Positions 37,746-45,119 of a stretch of DNA of 50,830 nucleotides are shown here, piece after piece. The translations under genes and the position numbers were made by a program. The DNA comes from an uncultured Bacilli bacterium. Lineage in GTDB: Bacteria; Bacillota_I; Bacilli_A; RF39; UBA660. Under the pieces are notes generated by a model. That model was not told the DNA's origin. It worked only from the letters and a program-made list of their open reading frames with translations, and ran no database searches. Location of the stretch: positions 1-50,830 of the forward strand of contig CANRCX010000010.1 of the NCBI GenBank assembly GCA_947629235.1, read 5' to 3'. Each line of letters begins with the position of its first letter. Positions within the stretch are counted from its first letter, which is position 1.

Positions 37746-37802
37746 ATGCCTATGCCAAACAAAATAGTAAAAGGAATAGTATATGGGTTGTATTGTAATT
37801 AA
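37746..37802 (+). CDS. 18-codon ORF overlapping the HTH/Rep-like gene
   Basis: A strong GAGAGGAG site serves an ATG opening 18 codons (MPMPNKIVKGIVYGLYCN) that end inside the start of the next gene in another frame. Either it is a coupling leader, or a single-base indel has split one gene: MPNKIVKGIVYG followed by CIVINDNVIEDKKL would read naturally as one N-terminus. Confidence 0.4.
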   Translation: MPMPNKIVKGIVYGLYCN

Positions 37803-38037
37803 TGATAATGTTATTGAAGATAAGAAATTAAATTCAACAGATAAAGTGGTATATGGATTAGTAAAAGCATTAAGTAATGATAAAGGTTATTGCTTTGCTA
37901 CCAATGATTATATTGGTAAAAGATTAAATCTTTCAAAAAGCACAATATCAAATACTATTAGTAAATTGAAAAAACTAGACTATATTAAAGCAAAGACAGT
38001 AGATTATCAAAGAAGAATTATTATAAGTGATAAGTAA
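37783..38037 (+). CDS. Short HTH protein, Rep-initiator N-domain-like (84 aa)
   Basis: NSTDKVVYGLVKALSNDKGY, then CFATNDYIGKRLNLSKSTIS and NTISKLKKLDYIKAK is the winged HTH_36-type domain found at the N-terminus of RepA/DnaD-like initiators in plasmids and ICEs. The family protein is usually longer, so this is either a minimal stand-alone DNA binder or a truncated initiator. AAAGGA lies before the ATG. Hairpins and 12-bp repeats follow directly (38046-38186), consistent with a replication or control locus. Confidence 0.6.
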   Translation: MGCIVINDNVIEDKKLNSTDKVVYGLVKALSNDKGYCFATNDYIGKRLNLSKSTISNTISKLKKLDYIKAKTVDYQRRIIISDK

Positions 38038-38045
38038 ATTTTAAG

Positions 38046-38186
38046 AGGGGTATATTAAATTATTAATATAGTCCCTATTAAAAAAATAAGATAGGTATAT
38101 GTATATTTTCTTATACCATCTATGAATAAATTAAGAACATAATAAATAATATAAAAAATAATTTAATAGATAATATAATAGATAAT
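38046..38186 (+). other. Structured AT-rich segment downstream of the HTH/Rep-like gene
   Basis: Hairpin A: AGGG and TATATTAA (38046-38058) pair with TTAATATA and CCCT (38063-38076). Hairpin B: AGAT-A-GGTATA (38089-38099) pairs with TATACC-ATCT (38112-38121), with one bulged A. Then TAATAGATAAT occurs twice, at 38164 and 38176, a 12-bp period. The layout suits an ICE replication origin or single-strand origin, or an mRNA leader for the OB-fold gene at 38227. Confidence 0.4.
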
Positions 38187-38226
38187 TTAGTATTTTTAAA
38201 TATCATAAAAGAAAGGATGTGTTAAT

Positions 38227-38661
38227 ATGGATATAGAAAAAATAAATTATAATGAAGTTTTAATATCAGGTAAAATAAATAACATTAAGCATTTTAATAA
38301 CTATATAGCATTTGGACTTACTTGTAATACTTTTTCTAAAAATAAATCTAATTGTTTTATTAGTTTTCATATGTATGAAGATCTTTATAATATTTATAAG
38401 GATTTTTTTTATAAGAACAATAAGATTTTTGTAAGAGGATATTTAAATTCATATACTGATAAAGATAATAAAATTGTAACTTATGTTAAAGTAACAGAAA
38501 TATCTAATAATCCCAAAAATGTTATTAATGGACGAAAAGGTCCATACATAAGATATGATGAAGATGGAGTTATGGTTTGGAATGGTAAAAGATGTGAAAC
38601 AGATCCTTTTAGTGAAGATAATTCTGAATATTTGGAATTGGTAGAAATGATAAAGGAATAA
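38227..38661 (+). CDS. OB-fold/SSB-like protein (144 aa)
   Basis: VLISGKINNIKHFNNYIAFG, then FISFHMYEDLYNIY and NKIFVRGYLNSYTDKDNK with a final VKVTEIS strand form an SSB-type OB fold over residues 10-100. The tail carries a conserved-looking GRKGPYIRYDEDGVMVWNGK. AAAGGATGTG lies before the ATG. It is the third OB-fold gene in element 1 and the closest to the Rep-like locus, possibly serving plasmid-like replication of the excised circle. Confidence 0.65.
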   Translation: MDIEKINYNEVLISGKINNIKHFNNYIAFGLTCNTFSKNKSNCFISFHMYEDLYNIYKDFFYKNNKIFVRGYLNSYTDKDNKIVTYVKVTEISNNPKNVINGRKGPYIRYDEDGVMVWNGKRCETDPFSEDNSEYLELVEMIKE

Positions 38662-38700
38662 TAGTTTTTAAAACTTCATAAAAATTATTGGAGGTGTCCT

Positions 38701-38811
38701 ATGATAATTGTGAATAACTATGATAAAAATGGAAATAAAATTAATCCAAGTGAGATAAAGATTACTGATGTGGTTATATATGAGATTGTTAAAAAGTATA
38801 CACATATATAA
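38701..38811 (+). CDS. 36-aa small protein upstream of the integrase
   Basis: A strong ATTGGAGGTG site precedes an ATG opening 36 codons (MIIVNNYDKNGNKINPSEIK onwards). The reading has a strand-turn-strand-helix pattern with no strong hydrophobic stretch. The equivalent position in element 2 (42095-42235) also holds a small ORF before the recombinase, so a recombination directionality or partner role is possible, although the sequences do not look alike. Confidence 0.45.
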   Translation: MIIVNNYDKNGNKINPSEIKITDVVIYEIVKKYTHI

Positions 38812-38892
38812 ATATTATTATGTAATAAAACCCAATTATGTGGTAAAATGTAATTGGAATCTTATAATCTTGCTTTATAAGGAGGAGTTAAT

Positions 38893-40239
38893 ATAAAAGC
38901 CGGATTATATGCAAGAGTTTCTACTGACAGCCAACTTGAAGGATATTCAATAGATGCCCAAAAAGAATTTTTGTTGAGTTATGCAAAAAGCAAAGACTAT
39001 ACAGATTTTGAATATTATATTGATGGTGGATATTCTGGTAAAGATTTAAATAGACCAGCAATTCAAAAACTAATTGAAGATTGTAAAAATCATAAAATTG
39101 ATGCTGTATTTGTATTTAAACTAGATAGAATATCAAGAAGTCAAAGAGATACATTATATTTAATAGAAGAAGTATTTAATAAATATAATGTAAGTTTTAT
39201 TTCAATGAGAGAGAACTTTGATACATCAACTCCATTTGGTAAAGCAATGATTGGTGTATTATCAGTATTTGCTCAACTTGAAAGAGAAACAATATTAGAA
39301 AGAACTCGTATTGGACTTAAAAAACGAGCAGAAGCAGGTCTTTGGAGAGGTGGAGGTAAAATACCATTTCCTTATCGTTATGATAGAAATACAGGCACTT
39401 TAATACCAATTCCAGAACAAGTAGAATTACTTCATAAAATGATTTCACTTTATATTAGTGGTAAAAGTTTTAATGCTATTGGAGATATAGTTGGAATGGA
39501 TGAATCATTAGTTGAAACTAGGATATTATCCATAACTAATACAGGTAAAGTTCCATATAGAGATGAAGTTTATGAAGGAAAACATAAGGCAGTAGTATCT
39601 GATGAACTTTATGAAGAAATACTACGAGTAAATAAAGTTAGAAGTCGTGAAAAATATGAAAGACATTATTTACTATCTGGAAAAGTATATTGTGGACATT
39701 GTGGGGCTAAGTATAGATATCAAAAATGGGGAAAACGATTAATTATGTATTGTTATTCACAACAAAAAAGTAAACCAAGATATATTAAAAATCCTAATTG
39801 TAATAATAAAAGATGGGACACATTTGAAGTTGAGGATGCAGTATTAGAAGAATTATTTAAAATGAGTTTGGATTTAGATTTGTTTAAAAAAACTTTTAAT
39901 ATAGCAACTATCAATGTAAAAAATGAATATAGAGGTAGAATTGAAGAAATAACTAAACAAATAAATAATTTATTAAATAATATAGCAAGTGGTATTGCTG
40001 TTGAAGAAACTAATAATAAAATAAGTGAATTAGAAAAAGAAAAAGAAAACATAGAAGAAAAATTGATTGAATCTGATCAAAAAGAAAAAGATAACAAAGT
40101 ATCTTTAAATATGATAAAAAATTTAAAAGCAACTTGGTTTGATATGGACTTTGATGAACAAAGAAGAATTATTGAACATTTAATTGACAAAGTTATAGTA
40201 AATGATAATGAAATCAATATCTACTATAACATTTATTAA
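38893..40239 (+). CDS. Large serine recombinase (integrase) of element 1, apparent ATA start (448 aa)
   Basis: This enzyme excises and integrates element 1. The catalytic N-domain starts KAGLYARVSTDSQLEGYSID (nucleophile Ser10, Arg8), with FKLDRISRSQRD and the TPFGKAMIGVLSVFAQLERE helix. A recombinase domain and zinc ribbon (YCGHCGAKYRY ... CNNK) follow, then a coiled coil (about 330-395). In-frame TAA at 38878 and GGAGGAG (38881-38887) leave ATA at 38893 as the only sensible start; the next ATG (38971) would remove the catalytic Ser. The weak start may keep integrase levels low. The gene ends 8 bp before the right inverted repeat. Confidence 0.9.
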   Translation: MKAGLYARVSTDSQLEGYSIDAQKEFLLSYAKSKDYTDFEYYIDGGYSGKDLNRPAIQKLIEDCKNHKIDAVFVFKLDRISRSQRDTLYLIEEVFNKYNVSFISMRENFDTSTPFGKAMIGVLSVFAQLERETILERTRIGLKKRAEAGLWRGGGKIPFPYRYDRNTGTLIPIPEQVELLHKMISLYISGKSFNAIGDIVGMDESLVETRILSITNTGKVPYRDEVYEGKHKAVVSDELYEEILRVNKVRSREKYERHYLLSGKVYCGHCGAKYRYQKWGKRLIMYCYSQQKSKPRYIKNPNCNNKRWDTFEVEDAVLEELFKMSLDLDLFKKTFNIATINVKNEYRGRIEEITKQINNLLNNIASGIAVEETNNKISELEKEKENIEEKLIESDQKEKDNKVSLNMIKNLKATWFDMDFDEQRRIIEHLIDKVIVNDNEINIYYNIY

Positions 40240-40247
40240 AAAATATT

Positions 40248-40271
40248 TTTTCTCCCACCACCGGTGATAGT
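40248..40271. repeat. Right terminal inverted repeat of element 1
   Basis: On the minus strand it reads ACTATCACCGGTGGTGGGAG then AAAA, matching 273-296 at 20 of 24 positions. It abuts the GG core at 40272-40273. Confidence 0.85.
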
Positions 40272-40882
40272 CCAATTAAACACATAGAAATATTTATTTT
40301 AAATGTATTTAATATTATATCTTTATTAGATGGAATTACAACATTTAAAAGTATATCTTTTTTAGTAGCATTAAATGTATTTAATAGTTTTATTTTTAAT
40401 TTATCTGTATTTTTAAAACCATTATATATAGTTTGAATACTAACAATAATAGAAATTAATACTGATATAGTAATAATACTTTTAGTATTAGCACCAATCC
40501 ATATTATAATAATTGGTCCAAGGGCTACTTTAGGTAATGAATTTAATATAGTTAAATATGGATCTAATACTTTTGATAAGAAATTAAAATTATATAAAAT
40601 TATTGCTATTATAATAGATATAATACTAGTTATTAAAAAAGCAATAATTGTTTCTTTAATAGTAACCCATATATGTAAAAATAAATTGTTTTGATTATAT
40701 AAACTAATTAATGTATTTATTATATTTTTAGGTGAGCTTGTAATAAATGTATTAATTAAGTTTTTATCTGCTAGTATTTGCCATATAACAATAAATAATA
40801 CAGCAATTAATATTTGACATAACATTATCTTACATTTATTAATTTTTAATTTTTTAATATAGTTTTTATATTCTTTTGACAT
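40272..40882 (-). pseudogene. ABC importer permease, N-terminal fragment (cut off by element 1)
   Basis: 203 residues of an SsuC/ThiX-type permease with about five helices and the EAA-like segment NSLPKVALGPIIIIWIGANT. Translation continues past the junction into element 1 for 18 foreign residues before a stop, removing the last helix. Its true end is at 108-272. The ATG overlaps the ATPase stop by one base, so the fragment may still be made but should be non-functional. Confidence 0.9.
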
Positions 40883-41631
40883 TATTTATCAATTTCCTTC
40901 CAAATAATATCATAATAAATAGAAAATTCTTTTGCCTTTCTATTTTCTATTGGGGATTTTTTATTTGTAAGTTCAATATTATGAATATTTTTAATAGTAG
41001 AAGGTCTTTTACTAAAAACAATTATTCTATCACAACTTGCAATTGCTTCTGATAAATCATGTGTTACGATTATAACAGTTTTCTTTTCTTCTTTAATTAT
41101 ATTATAAACATCATTACCGACATTTAATCTTGTTTGATAATCAAGAGCAGAGTAAGGTTCATCAAGTAATAATATATCAGGTTTAGTAGCAAGAGTACGA
41201 ATAAGAGCAAGTCTTTGTTTCATACCACCAGAAAGTTCACTTGGATATTTATTTCTAAAATCATATAAACCATATTTTTTAAGTAAGTTTAATACATAAT
41301 TTTTATTTTCTTGATTTAATTTTTTAGATATTTTAAGTCCTAAAAGAGCATTATCTAATATAGTAAGCCATGGAAATAATACGTCTTCTTGAAACATATA
41401 TCCAATTTTAATACCATCTTTAATCCATATTTTACCTTTATATTCTTTATCTAATCCTGAAATTATATTTAATATAGAACTTTTACCACATCCAGATGGA
41501 CCTATTATTCCTAAAAATTCTCCTTCATATAAATCAAATGATATATTATCTAAAGCATTAGTTTCTCCATTAAGTGAATAATATGATTTAGATACATTAT
41601 TTATTGATAAAATTTTATTTGTTAAATTCAT
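40882..41631 (-). CDS. ABC importer ATPase, SsuB/TauB/ThiZ-like (249 aa)
   Basis: An intact nitrate/sulfonate/thiamine-precursor-type ATPase. Walker A is GPSGCGKSS, followed by GYMFQEDVLFPWLTILDNAL (Q-loop), signature LSGGMKQR, Walker B DILLLDEPYSALD and the switch TVIIVTHDLSEAI. Full length and undamaged, although the genes on both sides are split by mobile elements. Its start overlaps the binding-protein gene by 17 nt. The substrate is not decidable; aliphatic sulfonates, thiamine pyrimidine or riboflavin precursors are typical of relatives. Confidence 0.9.
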   Translation of the reverse strand: MNLTNKILSINNVSKSYYSLNGETNALDNISFDLYEGEFLGIIGPSGCGKSSILNIISGLDKEYKGKIWIKDGIKIGYMFQEDVLFPWLTILDNALLGLKISKKLNQENKNYVLNLLKKYGLYDFRNKYPSELSGGMKQRLALIRTLATKPDILLLDEPYSALDYQTRLNVGNDVYNIIKEEKKTVIIVTHDLSEAIASCDRIIVFSKRPSTIKNIHNIELTNKKSPIENRKAKEFSIYYDIIWKEIDK

Positions 41632-42026
41632 TAGTAATAAGATCTTCTACATTAATTCTTTTATCTATTGTTTTACCATAAATCATAATATCAACAAGTC
41701 TATTATAGTCTTTAGTATCTACATAAGTACTATCATACCATGAGTCTGCAGTTTTATATCTATCAACTATTTTAATTAAATCTTCTAATGAAGTATCTGG
41801 AAATTGATTAATAATTGTATTAGCAATAGTTTTACTATCATTTTCTTTTACAAATTTTAGACCTTTATTTAGAGCATTATTAAATCTTTGTATTAAATCT
41901 TTATTTTCTTTTATATATTCTTCTCTTGCATAAAAAGCTGTATATGGAACAGTACCAGTTAATTTACCAAGAGATGCTAAAACACAACCATATCCTTCAT
42001 TTTCTAAAGCAGTAGCATTAGGTTCT
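41615..42026 (-). pseudogene. ABC importer binding protein, C-terminal fragment with frameshift
   Basis: The reading starts EPNATALE, then needs one base removed from the five-T tract at 42000-42004 (plus strand) to continue NEGYGCVLASLGKLTGTVPY and TAFYAREEYIKENK to a stop at 41615-41617. The EP.A..LE.EG.G.V.ASLG......PYT.FYA pattern is the C-lobe of NMT1/THI5/SsuA-type binding proteins. The gene is thus broken twice, by element 2 and by a +1 frameshift. A base-calling error in the homopolymer cannot be excluded. Confidence 0.85.
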
Positions 42027-42051
42027 CTTAATGTTATAAAAGAAAGTCAGT
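42027..42051. repeat. Left terminal inverted repeat of element 2
   Basis: Matches the reverse complement of 47932-47956 at 20 of 25 positions, including a perfect 13-bp core ATAAAAGAAAGTC. It adjoins the TC/GA core dinucleotide at 42025-42026. Confidence 0.85.
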
Positions 42052-42094
42052 AAAAATTGTAATAATTTACTCTTAAATATACATATTTTTTAAT

Positions 42095-42235
42095 ATGAAA
42101 AGTAAAAATAAAAAAATTATTTATGAATTATCATTAATTATAAATAAAGAAATGTTAGAAGATAATTATATATCATATAAAACATACAAATATACTGAAG
42201 ATAATATTTTAAAAAAATTAAATAGTTTGAGGTGA
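42095..42235 (+). CDS. 46-aa small protein coupled to the recombinase (SHOCT-like)
   Basis: Reads MKSKNKKIIYELSLIINKEM then LEDNYISYKTYKYTEDNILK and a Lys-rich end. The pattern of a helix followed by KEML...YIS...Y is like the short SHOCT-type ORFs often found before large serine recombinases. Its stop (42233-42235) lies within the recombinase ribosome site, so the two are coupled. It has no strong ribosome site itself. It may be the directionality factor or a recombinase helper. Confidence 0.55.
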   Translation: MKSKNKKIIYELSLIINKEMLEDNYISYKTYKYTEDNILKKLNSLR

Positions 42236-42240
42236 TCTTT

Positions 42241-43863
42241 TTGAATTTATATAAAATAAGAAATGAATTAAATATGGGAGTACCACTTTCAAACATTAAG
42301 CTTAGAGTAACAGATTATGTAAGAGTATCAACTGATTCATTAGAACAAAAGAAATCATTAACTAATCAAAAAGAACATTTTTATGAATATATAAAATCTA
42401 ATCCTAACTGGACTTATGTAAAAGGATATATAGATGATGGTATAAGTGGAACAAGTGATATTAAAAGAGATAACTTTATGAAAATGATAGAAGATGCAAG
42501 AAGTGATAAATTTGATTTAATTATTACGAAAGAAATATCAAGATTTTCAAGAAATACTTTAGATAGTATCAAATATACAAGAGAATTACTTTCATATGGA
42601 GTTGCTGTACTTTTTGTAAATGATAATATTAATACTCTTCTTAGTGATTCAGAATTAAGACTTACAATAATGGCATCTATGGCACAAGATGAAGTAAGAA
42701 GACTTTCTGAAAGAGTAAAATTTGGTATGAAAAGAGCAATTAAAAATAGAGAAATTCTTGGTAATGATATGATGTATGGATATAAAAAAGATAAAATAAA
42801 TAATAAACTTATAATTGTAGAAAAAGAAGCTAATATAGTAAGAAAAATATATGAAATGTATACAATAGATAATTTATCACTTACTAAAATAACAAATAAA
42901 TTAAATGACTTAAATATAAAAACAAGTTTTAATAATAAATGGAGTGTATCTACTATATCAAGAATGATTGAAAATCCTAAATATAAAGGATATTATTGTG
43001 CTAACAAAACACATGTTATTGATTATATGACTAAAAGAGTAGACTATTTAAATAAAAATAAATGGATTATATATAAAGATAATATTAAAATACCACCAAT
43101 AGTTAGTGAAGAATTATGGCAAAGAGCAAACCTATTACTTAATAAAAGAAAGAAAAAAATTAATAATAAACAATTATATTTATATTCAAATAAAATATAT
43201 TGTAAATGTGATAATTCACTATTTTATAGAAGAATATTTAGAAAAAATAAACAAGATGTAACTTGGGTATGTAGTAAATATTTAAAAAAAGGTAAAAGTT
43301 ATTGTGATAGTCCAAATATTAGAGAAAGTGAATTAAATAAAATAATGTTTGATTTAATAGATAATTTAAATATTAATTTAAAAGAAATAGAAGAAATATT
43401 ATTAAATAATTATAAATATTATGAAATTGATAATACTCATGAAAAAGAAAAAATAGAAAATAAAATTAAATATTTAAATTTAAAAAAAGAAAAAATATTA
43501 GAACTTAATTTAGAAAATAGTTTATCTAATAAGGAATTTAAAAATAAAAATGAAGAATTAAATAAAGAAATATTAGAATTAAAAAATAAATTAAATCATT
43601 TAAATTCTAAATCTAAAATAAATTATAAACAAAAATTAAATAACAAAATAAAAAATATAAATAAAGAAAAAATAATAAATATAATATTAAAATATATAAA
43701 AACTTATAAAATAGATAATATTATTTATTTAGATATATATTTAAATTATAATGATGAAATAAATTTTAATAAAGAATTTAAGTTTAAAAGAGGTTATGAT
43801 ACTAAAAGTACTAAAAGATATAATATTTTTTATAAAATTAATGTTTATTTTGTTGATAATTAA
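42241..43863 (+). CDS. Large serine recombinase of element 2 (540 aa)
   Basis: The catalytic domain begins RVTDYVRVSTDSLEQKKSLT (nucleophile Ser30, Arg28), followed by YIDDGISGTS, ITKEISRFSRNTLDS and the MASMAQDEVRRLSERVKFGM helix. A recombinase domain, a Cys-rich zinc ribbon (IYCKCDN ... WVCSKYLKKGKSYC) and a long Lys/Asn coiled coil follow. TTG 42241 is chosen because GAGGTGAT (42229-42236) is then correctly spaced; GTG 42232 overlaps that site. It is distinct from the element 1 enzyme in length and core dinucleotide. Confidence 0.88.
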   Translation: MNLYKIRNELNMGVPLSNIKLRVTDYVRVSTDSLEQKKSLTNQKEHFYEYIKSNPNWTYVKGYIDDGISGTSDIKRDNFMKMIEDARSDKFDLIITKEISRFSRNTLDSIKYTRELLSYGVAVLFVNDNINTLLSDSELRLTIMASMAQDEVRRLSERVKFGMKRAIKNREILGNDMMYGYKKDKINNKLIIVEKEANIVRKIYEMYTIDNLSLTKITNKLNDLNIKTSFNNKWSVSTISRMIENPKYKGYYCANKTHVIDYMTKRVDYLNKNKWIIYKDNIKIPPIVSEELWQRANLLLNKRKKKINNKQLYLYSNKIYCKCDNSLFYRRIFRKNKQDVTWVCSKYLKKGKSYCDSPNIRESELNKIMFDLIDNLNINLKEIEEILLNNYKYYEIDNTHEKEKIENKIKYLNLKKEKILELNLENSLSNKEFKNKNEELNKEILELKNKLNHLNSKSKINYKQKLNNKIKNINKEKIINIILKYIKTYKIDNIIYLDIYLNYNDEINFNKEFKFKRGYDTKSTKRYNIFYKINVYFVDN

Positions 43864-43881
43864 TTTATTTATAAGTATAAT
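43853..43881 (+). promoter_or_regulatory. Consensus promoter of the NahK-like kinase
   Basis: TTGATA (43853-43858), a 17-bp spacer and TATAAT (43876-43881), 27 bp before the ATG. This is the best sigma-A-type promoter in the window and predicts constitutive cargo expression. Confidence 0.75.
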
Positions 43882-43908
43882 AAATACTTGTAATTTAAAG
43901 GAGATACT

Positions 43909-45057
43909 ATGATAGAAGAAATAATTAATAATTTTAATATAGAAGGAAAAATTATTAACATTGAAGAAAACAATTCAGGAAATATTAATAGTACATATGT
44001 AGTAACTATGGAATTAGAAGATGGTTCTTTTAAAAAATATTTAGTACAAAAGATTAATACTAATGTTTTTTCAGAACCATATAAATTAATGAAAAATATT
44101 GAAAATATCACTGATTATTTAGAAGTACAAATGCAAAAAGAAGGGGATTCTACTCATAAAGTTTTAAAAGTTATTAAAACTAAAAATAATAAATCTTTAT
44201 GTTATATAGAACCACATCCAGGTGAAAGACAATATTATAGAATATATGAATATATTGATAATGCTATTTCATATGATACATCAATAGATCCAAATATTGT
44301 ATATAATACTGGAAAAGCATTTGGTAATTTTCAAAGATTACTAAGAAATTATCCTATTAAAAGATTGACTGAAACTATTAAAGATTTTCACATTACAGAT
44401 AAAAGATATAAACAATTAATGGATGATATTAAAATAGATTCTGAAGGAAGAGCACTTGAAGTAGCACCTGAAATAGTATTTATATTAATGAGAGAAGAAA
44501 TATGTTCATTAATAACAGAAGAATTAGGAAGTGATGCAATTCCACTTAGAGTTACTCATAATGATACTAAAGTTAATAATGTTATGATGGATAAAGATAC
44601 TAATGATTATCTTGCTGTTATAGATTTAGATACTGTTATGCCAGGAAGTATGTTATTTGATTATGGTGATGGTGTTAGAAGTACAGCATCTAATGCAAAA
44701 GAAGATGAAACTGATTTAAGTAAAGTTTATTTAAATTTAGAATTATTTAAATCATATACTAAAGGATTTTTAAGTGAAATGGCAAATTATATTACTTATG
44801 AAGAATTATCTTTAATGGCAGAATCAATTAGAATAATTACATTAGAACTTGCTATTAGATTTTTAAATGATTATATAAATGGAGATACATATTTTAAAAT
44901 AAATTATGAAAAGCATAATTTAGATAGAGCAAGAAATCAAATAGCATTAGTTAAAGATATTGAAAATAAAATGGAATATATTAAACATTATATAAAAGAA
45001 TGTTATGAAGAATATGCAAAAGAAAATAATTTAGTAAAAAAGTTAAGTAGAATGTAA
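43909..45057 (+). CDS. nahK: N-acetylhexosamine 1-kinase-like phosphotransferase (382 aa)
   Basis: An APH-fold kinase. RVTHNDTKVNNVMMD (catalytic Asp219, with Asn223/Asn224 nearby) and AVIDLDTVMPG (Asp239/Asp241), followed by LFDYGDGVRS, match NahK more closely than aminoglycoside kinases. NahK phosphorylates GlcNAc/GalNAc at C1 in the lacto-N-biose/mucin salvage pathway of gut bacteria. The length is slightly above the usual 360. No phosphorylase or epimerase lies beside it, so any pathway would rely on host genes. AAAGGAGA lies before the ATG. Substrate specificity is inferred from motifs. Confidence 0.75.
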   Translation: MIEEIINNFNIEGKIINIEENNSGNINSTYVVTMELEDGSFKKYLVQKINTNVFSEPYKLMKNIENITDYLEVQMQKEGDSTHKVLKVIKTKNNKSLCYIEPHPGERQYYRIYEYIDNAISYDTSIDPNIVYNTGKAFGNFQRLLRNYPIKRLTETIKDFHITDKRYKQLMDDIKIDSEGRALEVAPEIVFILMREEICSLITEELGSDAIPLRVTHNDTKVNNVMMDKDTNDYLAVIDLDTVMPGSMLFDYGDGVRSTASNAKEDETDLSKVYLNLELFKSYTKGFLSEMANYITYEELSLMAESIRIITLELAIRFLNDYINGDTYFKINYEKHNLDRARNQIALVKDIENKMEYIKHYIKECYEEYAKENNLVKKLSRM

Positions 45058-45119
45058 ATTGTCTTTTAATAAATTATTTGTTAAAATTATATATAATAAA
45101 AATAGTGGTGGTGTTGTAA

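Larger units (their letters stand above)
271..40271. mobile_element. Element 1: 40.0-kb ICE with a large serine recombinase
   Basis: The element is bounded by a GG core (CC on plus, at 271-272 and 40272-40273) and 24-bp imperfect inverted repeats. It contains a complete-looking conjugation set: VirB2-, VirB3- and VirB6-like proteins, VirB4, VirD4, a LytM peptidase, a MobL-type relaxase with an adjacent oriT candidate, a methylase/helicase giant, three OB-fold proteins, and a large serine recombinase at the right end. Exact boundaries come from restoring the interrupted permease frame. The lack of a longer target duplication fits serine integrases, which exchange at a dinucleotide. The cargo is an ABC/regulator module and a surface protein. 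No antibiotic-resistance gene is recognisable. Confidence 0.92.

Noticed and set aside
281-40263. Alternative crossover for element 1 at the CCG/CGG shared inside the inverted repeats
   Set aside because: It also gives an in-frame join (LSPGNSG) but would leave seven residues foreign to the permease family. The GG solution gives CLIG-VITGEF with the repeats ending exactly at the core.
43909-45057. Aminoglycoside resistance kinase
   Set aside because: It has the APH fold, but VTHNDTKVNNV with AVIDLDTVMPG and the following LFDYGDGVRS is the NahK pattern.
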